This document shows, piece after piece, positions 13,500-24,500 of a stretch of DNA of 64,000 bases. Origin of the DNA: Amyelois transitella (lineage: Eukaryota; Arthropoda; Insecta; Lepidoptera; Pyralidae). Within the stretch, counting starts at the first letter, position 1. Each line of letters begins with the position of its first letter. Location: the NCBI RefSeq assembly GCF_032362555.1, contig NC_083506.1, positions 11,331,501-11,395,500 on the forward strand. Reading direction: 5' to 3'. Below the pieces are notes generated by a model. The model was given only the letters and a program-made list of their open reading frames with translations, was not told the origin of the DNA and searched no databases. A program made the translations under genes and the position numbers.

Positions 13500-16400
13500 A
13501 ACAAACCGACCTGCAGCTGCATCTCGCTGGCCCCGAACAGGTACTTGGAGGCGCACAGCCGCTGGAGCATGTCCTCGGGCATGGGCGCGCGCGTCTGGAA
13601 GTGCCGCGCGAAGCGACGCACCACCTGCGCGGGCGCCGGGGACATTATCGTTTTTATTTACTTGCTAGTAAGTGACCCGGCCAACGTTGTTTTGCCATAT
13701 AAATAATTTCTAAGTAATTTTTAGTAAAAAAAAGTTAAGTGTGGGTAACCCTTATCACTGAGTGTTATGAAAAATAGATGTTGGCTGATTCTCAGATGTA
13801 CTCAATATGCTCACAATATTTCATGAGATAGGAACATTGTGACACGAGAATTTTATATAAAAGATTTATCTTTATACTTACTAAGCTAAGTTCAGTAGCT
13901 AGGATCACTACGTCTAGTTCCCATGGATGTCGTGAGCGACCAAGGGATTCTTTAATGAGTGATGGGCTAGCAACATGACACTATTTGAATCTATGAAATA
14001 TATGTATTATAAAGAAAATTACCGAATGGCAAACAAGGAACGGACAAAACTATAAGCAATAACACTTAATATCTGTATATAATCTGTATCTAACTGTAAC
14101 AGTGTAATAGAAAACTAAAGGAACACTAAAAAGAAAATCTGAAATAGGGATCTCTTTATAGGCAGTACAAAAAAAGGGCACTGTTAGGTAGCAATCTCTA
14201 ATAAAGATCTCTCTCTAGGGACTCAAAAAAGGGGGTTCTCTCTAACAGACAGCAAACGCTAGACGACCCTGTACATGATTCGGCTCGTATATACATATAA
14301 TCAGAAGACTATTAGAGTCACGGATGATATTAAGATACCCCTCAAAACTGGACCCACCTGAGGACTGCTAGCGAAGTACTCCATCAGCACACTGGGCACT
14401 TCAGCCAGGTCGGTGGGGCAGCGGGTGCCGGCCACGTGCTGGTGGCGCGCGCGGCCCAGCATGGAGTGCAGCGCGTGCCCCGCCTCGTGGAACAGGTTGT
14501 CCACCGCGCCGGGGGGCAGGAGCGCCGGGCCTGAACGGTGGCCTCCGCACAGGGACAGCATCACCACCACGATTGGGTTCTGGAAGGGAAGTTATGTCAA
14601 GTGCCGTGTGGTTCCCGGCAAAAAGAATAGGACTATTCCATCTATTTCCCATAGATGTCGGCATCTCCACCACGATTGGGTTCTGGAAGGGAAGTTATGG
14701 CAAGTGCCGTGTGGTTCCCGGCAAAAAGAATAGGACTGTTCCATCAATTTCCCATAGATGTCGGCATCACCACCACGATTGGATTCTGGAAGAGAAGTTG
14801 GGAATGTCAAGTGCCGTGTGGTTCCCGGCAAAAAGAATAGGACTACTCCATCAATTTCCCATAGATGTCAGCATCACCACCACGATGGGGTTCTGGAAGG
14901 GAAGTTAGGTCAAGTGCCGTGTGGTTAACGGCACCGATTAAAAAAAGAATAGGACTACTCCATTTATTTCCCACGGATGTCTTTAAAGGCGACTAAGGGA
15001 TTTGATTTGATTTGAACTTGAGATTCTTATTTTTGGCGACGGGCTAGCAACCTGTCACTATTTGAATGTCAATTCTATTATTACGCCAAACCGCCGAACG
15101 TGGCCTTTCAGTCTTTTCAAAACTGTGGGCTCTGTCTAGCCCGCAAGGGATAAAGACGTGATGATATGTATGTATATGTATAGGTAAATTATGTCAAAAC
15201 GATAGAACAATAACAATGTTGTTAACGTGCGGTTCCCAGCACTTTAGACACTCTCACTCCACATCTTACCCATGGATGCCGTAAAAGGTGACTGAGGGAA
15301 AACTTATAAACTAGGGATTCTTCTTGTAGCCGACGAACTAGCAACCTTTATTTGAATCTGAATTCTATCATTAAACCAAACAGCTGAACGTGGCCATTCA
15401 GTCTTTTCAAGACTGTTGGCTCTGACTACCCCGCAAAGGATATAGACGTGACCATATGTATGTATGTATGTATAGACAGAACAAACCTGATAAGTGCCAT
15501 CAGGCAGCAGCTTCCCGCCCTGTATAGTGAAGTGGCAGTCCTGGTGGGGTTTGCCCGGCCTCTCGTACAGGTCGCAGTAGATGTGGCCGAGTAGACCTTC
15601 CGTCTCGTGTACCACGGCCAGCTTGTACACGTCCGGGGACCAGGATTCACCTGATAAGATAAAATAAAAAGATTTATACATATATACATGTAATACACGA
15701 CGGCCTCTGTGGCGCAGCGGTAGTGCGCTTGTCTGTGACACCGGAGGTCCCGGGTTCGAATCCCGGCCAGGGCATGATGAGAAAAGAACTTTTTCTGATT
15801 GGCCTGGGTCTTGGATGTTTATTTATATAAGTATTTATTATTATTATAAAAATATAGAATCGTTGAGTTAGTTAAAAAAAAAACATGTACACATCCCTTG
15901 CGGGGTAGACAAAGCCAATAGTCTTAGAAAATTAAAGGCCATGTTCACCTGTATGGCTTAATGATGGAATTGAGATTCAAATAATGACCGGTTGCTAGCC
16001 TATCGCCTTAATGAAGAATCCCTAGTTTTTTAGCGGAACACATAATTATTGTGACATTAAATAATTGTAATTGTAATGCATATTTCTACATCATTATTTC
16101 ATTCATTCATCACAATTAGAGTTACAGTAGACATTTAATTGGAGTCAAGCAAAATATATTTATTTTGTAAAAAATGTAAGTAAATAAATGCTTTATTGTT
16201 CACTATAGGAGGCAAGGGTGAACAACAGTTCATTTACTGAAACGCTTAGTAGTGCCTAAAATAAAAGCCTAAAATAAAAACAAAGCTAAAAAAAAAAAAA
16301 AAACAAATCATAATTCCATTTACCTGGCAACATTTCCTCAGACTTCAAAGTAATGCCGTACAGCTCTTGGCACAGCATATTCAACCCTTCCATGCAGCCG

Positions 16401-19400
16401 CCGAGCGAGAAATAAGGGCTGAAATCCGAGTTCGCCACATTCAGTAACTGGGTCTTCGCTTTATGAGTAAAGTACGGTGTGTCCCAGCACATTAGTTTGT
16501 CCATATAGGGAGTTTCCTTCTTCTTCATGGCCAGCATGGCGTCGAAGTCGACACGGGCGCGGTCGTGCAATTTATCAGATAGTAAGTCGAGGAATTGGCG
16601 GACGTTGGAAGCCGTTTCCATTGTACTTGCGTTTATCGCTCTGAAAAATTACAGAATTTGTGATAATTCTGTACTGTATAATAGAAAATAGCTATGTTTT
16701 TGAAAAATGAATGATTTGATTGATTTAATAATTAATAAATTATATACGTTTATTTTCCTCTTTACGAAGGTGAGCCTTAGGATTATTTTAAAACTGGGTT
16801 TTATACATTTTATTTAATTGCTTGGTATCAACAATTATTTGAATGATATAGAATAATAATACGTTAAGAAGTGCTCTGAGCTTATCCACTTCAGTTAAAA
16901 TGTATACACATTGTGTCAAAACATTTTAACACTAAGTTAAATCAGCAGGCAGTTCGTATATGTTCTAGTGTATAAAGAAGTCAAAAAATACTTATAAATG
17001 GAGAATTTATTTAGATAATGGGTTAGCAAACAACATGTATGTGTTGTGTGCCGTGTGGATCCCGGCGCCAATAAAAAAAGAATAGGACCACTCCATCTTG
17101 TTCCCATGGATGTCGTAAAAGGCGACTGAGAGAAAGGCTTATAAACTTGGGATTCTTCTTTTAGGCAATAGGCTAGCAACCTGTCACTATTTAAATCGCA
17201 ATTCTATTATTAAGACGGGCAGCTGAACATGGCCTATCAGTCGCTACCCTACTACCCCGCAAGAGATATGGACGTGATTATATGTATGTGATGTTTGTTT
17301 TAATTCTATATTTAGGGTTTAGAATTGAGAGACATTGATTTAAAAAGTAAATACATAACCACAAACATACCTATCGGCATAGCACTGGAAACCGCAGATG
17401 GAAGCCATCTCATGCCTCGCATCCAGAGTGGTGGTTAAAAGCTCGTCTTGTCTCTGGTCCGGAGCTAAATATAGTCTGTAGGCCGCCTCTCTAGCGGCCG
17501 CCTCGCCGCATTCAGCGTACACGCCGCTCACGATTATATCATCACCTTCTGTGCTGAAACTGGAAGAGGGATACAATTGAATTTTTTATATCTAATATAG
17601 TATTTAAACGAGCAATTCTTGTATATTTATAATCAGGATCTCGGAAATGGCTCCAACGATTTTCATGAAAGTTACAGATTAGGGGTTTTTCGGCTCAAGG
17701 AATCGATTTATCATGGTCCTAGGTTCGAGAAAAGCTCGGTTCCCAAGATATATTAACATTTTAAAAACGCGTTTTAAGAAACTATATCAGCGCCATCTCT
17801 GGTAGACTCTTTACTTATACCAGTAATACTTACGTTGTAAGCACCAACAGTAATAAAAGTGAATTAAATAGTCTGTCCAGTCTATACTAAGAAAATCATT
17901 AATCAAATCCCCTCTGCTTCCACTTTCAGTCTTCTTCACCTTAGCGTTAATCCTTAAGCGAAAAAAAGATAACCAAAGTGGAACTTGGACCCTAATCCTG
18001 GATAAAGTCAGATTTTTACACTTAGCGACTACCTACCGTCTGACCTCCATAACCTTTTCACATTTTTTAAGACAATCGAAATTCGATCGACGAGGCCGGC
18101 CCTGTCCCACTTTTAGAGTATATATATGTATGAAAAAGCAACAATAAATGTATGCGACTATTCAAATAAACACCTTTTTATTTTACGACACATAGGAAAG
18201 ACGATAAATTGGCTTGCTGTGACACCAGAGGTCCTGGGTTCGAATCCTGACCAGGGCATGATGAGAAAAGAACTTTTTCTGATTGCCCTGGGTCTTGTAT
18301 GTTTATCTATATAAGTATTTATTATAAAATATAGTATCGTTGAGTTAGTATCTCGTAACACAAGTCTCGAACTTACTTCGAGGCTAACTCAATCTGTGTA
18401 ATTTATCCAGTACATATATATATATTTATTTATTTAATCTGAACTTTTCTATTATCATTGCTGGGAACTAACAACAGCACCAATGATTCGACCTACAGTA
18501 AACCAAGATCAAAAACCAATATGGCCGAATTACCAAAAGGTTACTTACAACTGCCTAACGTTGGCGGGAACTGCGGCCCTCGGTACCCTCCTGGGCTTGG
18601 CCGCGCCCGCCATGAACCTCTGTCCCGTCTGCAAGATGACGTCATTCAGCGTCACCACACGTCTCCTCTTCCCGTCCTCAAGCTGAATGCCGCTTTGTTC
18701 GAAATCAAACAGGAACAATTCTGCTAAATGCCGATCACCACAGGTACCTTGCTTCACTGTAGGCATAAATTATTTTTTCAATACAAATAAGCTTATACAA
18801 ACGGGATATGGATTATTTGACATGTACTATTATTGTTCATATTTACAAACATTGAACATTTTTGTAATTTTTAATACATATACTTACATACATATAATCA
18901 CGTTTATATCCCTTGCGGGATAGACATCCAGCAGTCTTAAAAGACTGGTTTTTTTTTGAGATTTCTGAGAATTGAGTTTGAATTGATAGAGAATTGAGAT
19001 TCAAATAGTGACAGGTCGCTAGTCCATCGTTATATCCTACAAGATATAAATAAATGAATAAAGGATGTTCGCTATAAAGAAAACTGAAATCCGAGGATGC
19101 CAAAAACTGTACAAAGTGGAGAGAGAAAAGTCGGAAGACAAAACCCTGGTCCCTAAAACACTTCTGTGGTGGATGCAACCAGAAACATACAGAGATAAAA
19201 GAATATAACATAAATATGTAATGTCACGCTGTGACCCATGTCTGTGAATAATAATTTAGTTCAAATGAAAAATCAACTAGATTTTGACAATCACCTGAAT
19301 CTCTCAAAGCTTCATATAGACGTTTATCAGTATTCAACTTCTCGACCACACCGCTGACGCTAATACACGCATCCTCTGCAGCATTCGCAAAGTGCGATTG

Positions 19401-20267
19401 GGGGTGGGCTATTCTCACAAACTCTGCTAGATCGGCTACTTTGCACAGTGTGTCGGAGAGTTCGTCGAAAATCTCAACCATAGGCCTGGTGGGGTTAGTA
19501 GTAGCCTCTTCTATCAAGCGGTCAGTGGCAGCAATGGCCTGCTCTTTGAGAGTATAAAAACCTTCGAAACTAGTGAGCTCTGGTTTGTTGAAGAGACCCT
19601 TGAAATAACAATTAAATAAAGATAAAATAAAAACACAAATCTGAATTAAAATTATATATAATATTTTATTGATTCAATATATTTTCATGTTTAGTGCCCT
19701 GTAAATGGAAAAAAAGTCAAAGTAGATAAAGCTTTAAAGAATTGCAATTGAAAGTTGGTATATTGAACCTACTTTTTAACCCCCGACAGAAAATAAGGGG
19801 TGTTGTAAATTTTGTGTCTGTCTGTAGTTTCAAGTAATAATAGTAGTCTGTATGTATTAAATAATAATGTTTAAGAAATAGGGATGAGGGTCTCCCTTGC
19901 ACATCCAAACCTAAAAAATTACAAATACTTTATCTTACCTAATTAAGCAATTTACTTTTAACTTTAACACAAAAAATACTTATAAGTTAAAGACTTATAA
20001 ATAGGTAGGCATATGATATTTTAAAGGGAAGTTCAACTTGTGTCAGGGTTTTATTAAAAATTTAAATTTAAATATAGTATAGGTTTCACTTCAGATGGAG
20101 CCAGTTAAAATTATACTTACTGTTCTTTCTCTCAAATTATCAAATATTGGTCTTGTGCTGGGTCTTGTATTAAAGGCAGTGGCCAATGGAGACCATGTGC
20201 TGACATTTCGGCCTAACTTCCGCCGAGTGGAAGGTGTCAGCATCCAGAGCGACTTTGGTAGCTTCAT
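10378..20267 (-). CDS. MIPEP: Mitochondrial intermediate peptidase
   Basis: Matrix metallopeptidase (M3 family) that removes an octapeptide from precursors after MPP cleavage. Eleven exons, 5' to 3': 20267-20121, 19598-19295, 18756-18549, 17559-17371, 16640-16324, 15650-15487, 14579-14358, 13624-13511, 12708-12586, 11950-11768, 10500-10378. All phases agree, giving 697 residues (human about 713). The start ATG at 20267-20265 is chosen because it opens an Arg/Lys-rich, acid-poor leader ([20 protein letters not shown]) typical of a matrix-targeting peptide; the upstream in-frame codon at 20291 is TTG. The zinc site FHEAGH is at about residues 474-478 with the third ligand Glu in TDLAEVPS about 28 residues on. 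Strong family blocks: [54 protein letters not shown]. The exon 1-2 acceptor is an unusual CAAG, and the exon 10 donor GTCATT is weak. Confidence 0.94.
10937..11486. repeat. Duplicated block in MIPEP intron 10 split by a retroposon
   Basis: Segment 10937-11097 (starting at CGGTACTCCTAACATC) recurs in diverged form at 11366-11486. The ~260-bp (TATG)n-family retroposon at 11100-11358 (minus orientation) sits between the copies. Confidence 0.7.
11100..11358 (-). mobile_element. Family B retroposon copy
   Basis: Full-length minus copy in MIPEP intron 10, between the two duplicated blocks. Confidence 0.85.
11506..11760 (+). mobile_element. tRNA-derived SINE, family A (full copy with target-site duplication)
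   Basis: Archetype of family A. It has an A-box-like TGTGGCTCAGCGG and a B box GGTTCGAATCC, then a tRNA-unrelated body (GGGTCTTGGATG, CGAACTTACTTCGAGGCTAA) ending near TCAATCAGTGTAATTTGTC and an A-rich tail. The 10-bp direct repeat AAATGAAGTT flanks it. Other copies: 442-552 (+, 5' truncated), 2932-3013 (+, fragment), 4653-4886 (+), 12301-12525 (+), 13085-13313 (-), 15698-15873 (+), 18211-18425 (+, 5' truncated), 29855-30090 (-), 38757-38850 (-, fragment), 51527-51656 (-, fragment). Confidence 0.85.
12301..12525 (+). mobile_element. SINE family A copy in MIPEP intron 9
   Basis: Full-length, antisense to MIPEP. Its A-rich tail ends about 60 bp from the exon 9 donor. Confidence 0.85.
12727..12826. 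repeat. (TA)n tract with inverted CGGGAC motifs
   Basis: About 95 bp of TA repeats interrupted by CCGTCCCG and CGGGACA in opposite orientation. The CGGGACAAATTACAC end matches the 3' tail of family A SINEs (compare 29857), so this looks like an expanded microsatellite at a SINE tail. It lies in MIPEP intron 8, just upstream of exon 9. Confidence 0.7.
13085..13313 (-). mobile_element. SINE family A copy in MIPEP intron 8
   Basis: Full-length minus-strand copy, from the CTCAATC-type 3' end to CCGCTGCGCCACAGAG at the 5' end. Confidence 0.85.
13468..13497. repeat. (GA)n microsatellite
   Basis: About 15 GA units, 14 bp from the exon 8 donor of MIPEP. On the transcribed strand it is (CT)n. Confidence 0.9.
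14558..14910. repeat. Tandem repeat carrying MIPEP exon 7 acceptor (3-4 units of ~103 bp)
   Basis: Units 14558-14660 (103 bp), 14661-14763 (103 bp), 14764-14870 (107 bp) and a fourth starting at 14871. Each unit begins with the first codons of exon 7 (plus-strand GCATCACCACCACGATTGGG), carries the acceptor CTTCCAG on the minus strand, and continues into the 5' part of a (TATG)n-family retroposon (CAAGTGCCGTGTGGTTCCCG). The fourth unit runs into the rest of that retroposon (to about 15180). Confidence 0.9.
15220..15474 (+). mobile_element. (TATG)n-family retroposon copy
   Basis: Diverged copy in MIPEP intron 6. It ends in TATG repeats 12 bp from the exon 6 donor. Confidence 0.75.
15698..15873 (+). 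mobile_element. SINE family A copy (3' truncated)
   Basis: Intact A and B boxes; it stops at GTTGAGTTAGTTAAAA without the usual 3' end. It sits about 50 bp upstream of MIPEP exon 6 on the transcribed strand. Confidence 0.8.
17047..17290 (+). mobile_element. Family B retroposon copy
   Basis: Full-length copy in MIPEP intron 4. Confidence 0.85.
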
Positions 20268-21511
20268 GTTGACAACACCTATGAAAATCAATGTTGATAA
20301 AGTTTTTTTAAAATCCTACCTACCTAAAGTAACAGTAAATTATCATGTTTTATTTTTGTTTTGATAACTAGTCAACCTAATGTGAGTATGGACTTTCACA
20401 GAAGCAACTATACATAAGGAGTATGAATTAATAGGAATATCAAAGTGATGAACTAAATGAACTTGATCAAATTGGGCATGTTCTGGCAAAATTTTAGGTC
20501 AAGAGTACTACAAACCGACGAGCTTGTATTTAAAAATTATGAATGTGGATGAAGCGAAAAAAGTATGCAGAAATAGTAGGAAGTCCTACTCTTCAGGGTA
20601 ACGGGATTTAATGATGATGATGATGATGAATAGTCACCCCAAATACCTGGTAATTAAATGTCAATCCCGAAGATAGACTTTTACATTCTAGGGAAAATGA
20701 AGACAATAAATATAGGTACCTTATAACTGCTTTTCTTTTTCGAATGTTGAACAATATAGTAAGTACACGAAAGTAAATATTTTACGAAAGAAGGATTAAT
20801 TCAAATGGAAAGATCCCATTCCCGATTTGTTTGCAACTTTGACACTGACTTGACTAAACATGATTTTGTCATGTCCGTCAATGTCAAATAGTCGGAAGTT
20901 GTCATTATTGTACTATATAGCTTTTACCCGCAGATTCGCCCGCGCGAATTTAGCACCACTTACAAAAGACTACAGGTTTTTCTCAAACCCCACGGAAAGT
21001 TTAGTTTTTACCATGATGAAAACTACTTTATGTCCTTTTCCAGGCTCCTAATTATATAAACGCCAATTTCAAGAATATTTATTCCGTACTTTAGCATTTA
21101 TAACATTATTAATTCTTTAGAAATTTTATATTAAAGTCTATACGTGTAAAGTGTACGATTTTTAACAAAGGTTTATTTTTTCTATGGTATTTTTATCGTG
21201 GCTGGCAGGGTCAAGCAAAAAATAAAAAAAGATATATATTTACGTCAATGCCAAACTGAAACTGCTGTCTGTCATTGTCAATTTCAAGTCGAAAAATTCG
21301 AAGCATTCCGCAGTATTATTTGCAGCTGCAACTAAATACCTACCTACCTATCCAAACCAATAAATCCATGCAAACAACGCAATCTTGTTTTTGCAATTAT
21401 AAAAAATGCAGACTATGTTAATGTGAAATTGATGAAATGTTAATTTATTAAATAACAATATATTAGAAATAATGTTTCTATAGATTTCTATTTAATAGAA
21501 CAAAGATTACA
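20268..21511. promoter_or_regulatory. Shared upstream region of MIPEP (-) and HDAC6 (+)
   Basis: About 1.24 kb separates the two divergent start codons. It holds 5' UTR and promoter sequence for both genes, but no TATA box or other element could be assigned with confidence. A LINE 3'-end fragment (about 20490-20605, + orientation) and an unclassified repeat fragment (about 20920-21055) lie in it. Confidence 0.5.
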
Positions 21512-24500
21512 ATGGTAAGTTTATTTGTTTGGTAATATCTTTGTGTTATAGAAAAGGAACGAAAATAATTTGTTTAAATTTTAGTCAACCCCGCCGCCTC
21601 AGTCTCGTCGATCTGGCGGCGATAGTAAAAAACCTTCCCCACCGCCTTCGACTATTGTTACAAGAAATGGAGCCCGGAAGGCCAAGATTCAAACTCGTGC
21701 CATGTCTGCTGGTGCTAAGGTAACGATAGCTCATGGTTTGGAAACCAAAAACATGACAACTTTGGTTGATCCAATATATGTACATAGAAGGTACTGACAC
21801 TATAGCCACATTAAAATTAGAAAATACTACTAACAAATAAATTAGCATCTGCCAATTTTTTTTTTCATTATTTTAAACATCAAAATAAAAGCTAATGAAA
21901 TAGAATTAAATATAAGATTTCTATTAAGATAGTTGTCTCACTTCAACTCGAAAATTGGCTTTATATTTTTTTTATATTTAAAACTGAACATTTCACCTAT
22001 TTCCCAAGGGTAAGGCATAGATTAAAGCTTTCCACTGGCATAAATCCCTGTTTAGGTACCTACTTTCTTCATATGCGTGTAATAAGTAAAATATTTTGGC
22101 TGTGTGGTTCCCGGAACTTTTGAATAGGACCACTCCACCTCTTTCCCATGGATTTAGTGAAAGGCGACTACAGAAAAGGTTCAAACTTAAAACTCTTCTT
22201 GTAGAAGTTCCACTGGCAACCTGTCACTATATAAATCTCAATTCCATCTTAAGGCATACAGTTGAATGTGGCCTTTGAGTTTTTTCAACACTGTTGGCTC
22301 GTGTCTTCAAAGACATTATTATATGTTTCTAAATAAAAGCTTTTTATCAACCTCATCTATAGACTATGCATAAATTATACAGATATTAAACACGCACGTA
22401 ACATACCTGTAGTGATACCCTTACCCTCCGGCTTATCGTATCTCAGACACATTCTCTCTGTACATTCCATCATGAACTGTTGTCCAAATTCTATCATAGT
22501 GGCATGTACCTTTATGTACATACATACATATAATCACGTCTATATCCCTTGTGGGGTAGACAGAGCCAACTGTCTTGAAAAGACAGACACAGGCCACATT
22601 GAGCTATTTGGCTTAATGATAGAATTGAGATTCAAATAGTGACAGGTTGCTAGCCCGTCATCTAATAGAAGAATCTTAAGTTTTTAATCCTATCCCTTAG
22701 TCGCCTTTTACATCATCCATGGGAACGAGATAGAGTGCTCCTATTCTTTTTTTTATTGGTGGCAGGAACCACACGGTACACCTTTAATACCTGTATTATT
22801 TGTAAATAGTACAATTAACAGCTTTTGATGTCAATCCCAGTTACATCATCTTTCTGGAATGAGGCCTATGGGATTCATTTTGACCATGAATTCCATTCAT
22901 GTAATATTAATATCAAGTTTTGTGACCAAATAATTGACCCTAAATAGTAACAAAACTCTTAATTACCTTATCCACCACAAATGTTATGGTATCCACATTT
23001 TAACACAAACAACACTAACACCAATTATACTTCAAGAAAAATTAATACATTTCCTAGATTGCATCAAATGATAAACATGAAATAAATAATATTCTAATTA
23101 CAAGTAAATCAATTTAAAATGGTACTGGACTGGACCAAAATCTCAGCTGTTACTTATGAATATTGATCCTAATTGAGGATAGTTTAGTTATAATTTATTT
23201 TTTTAGTTCATTAGCTAACCATTTGAAAATATTTAATTAGTTTAAATCACTCAGCGGATGAATTCTTTCAGCAATCTTATTCTCTTATTTAATGTAAGAA
23301 GGTAATTTGAATGATGTTTACATTGTCAATAAGTAAACTCATTTGTTTATTTAAACTGAAGTATCTTATCTTGGTCACAATTACATAATAATAAAATAAT
23401 CTTATCAACCTTCTGCACTTGGCTCATTTTATGTTATAATTTTCACAAGATAGCTCTGTTATTTAGTGATTATTTAAGTATGTAATTTATTTATTTTTTA
23501 CTTTTTAGCCATCTGCTTTAGTGCTGGCAGCTAAGAAAAAAGCTTTACAAAAGAAAAAACAGACAGTGGATACTTTTTTAAGGGATCACTATCAAATTGT
23601 AAGTATAATTTCAAATAGTTTATAACAATAAAGTTTTGTACTTCTATTTTTAGCAACACTTATCACACAACAATTCTGAGAAAAGTTTATTGAAATATTC
23701 TCTAGAAGTATTTGTGCCATATGGGAAACTACTATTTAAACTTCATTAAAAGTAAGTGCATAATATTCTCTACCTTTCAACTTTAAAAAAATGCAAACAA
23801 AATATTGATTACACTTGAGGCTGGCATTCTGTGGTCTGTGCTTTGATTGAACTAAGATGTGTTAATGTCCGGTTTGTACTTTTTTTAACTGGCCATTTAA
23901 ATATGGTTCAAATCACAGAAGAAGAATATATTTTCATAATTTCTTTCAGTGAGCCTCCTTTTTTTTCAATTCTGCTTGATGTCAATGGCTCTTGGTTTTC
24001 CCAAACGCTAACGTGACATGTGACAATGATGGACATAATGGAATTTATTAAACACTATTTAATCGTAAGCTTATAAGCTATCAGTATAACATTTTATGAT
24101 TGTAGATTAATAGATAACACATATGATATGGCTTTGTCTCACAATACACCACAAAATGATACAATAATAAGTGAATGAAATAAATCATTAGCGGGATTAG
24201 CGAGGCACGCGCGACGGTATTTTTATCGCGCGATAAACTATCGCTGATCCTTTTCACGTCATAATTAATGCGAGGCAGTGATATTTTATCGCGCGATTAA
24301 AAACGTCGGCGCACGTGCCATACTGGTCTGTTATATTGTCTGCTTTTCTTAAGGACAAGCTGTGTCACTTACAACTTATCTAGAATATTATATGTATTCA
24401 AATCATTCCATTAGCTGTGCCCGCGACTTCGTTCGCGTGGAATGAATAAATAATTTTCCCCGTTTTTCACATTTTCCATTATTTCTTCGCTCCTAATAGT

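Noticed and set aside
20091-20291. MIPEP start at 20291
   Set aside because: The codon there is TTG; the first in-frame ATG is 20267 and it opens a typical mitochondrial presequence.
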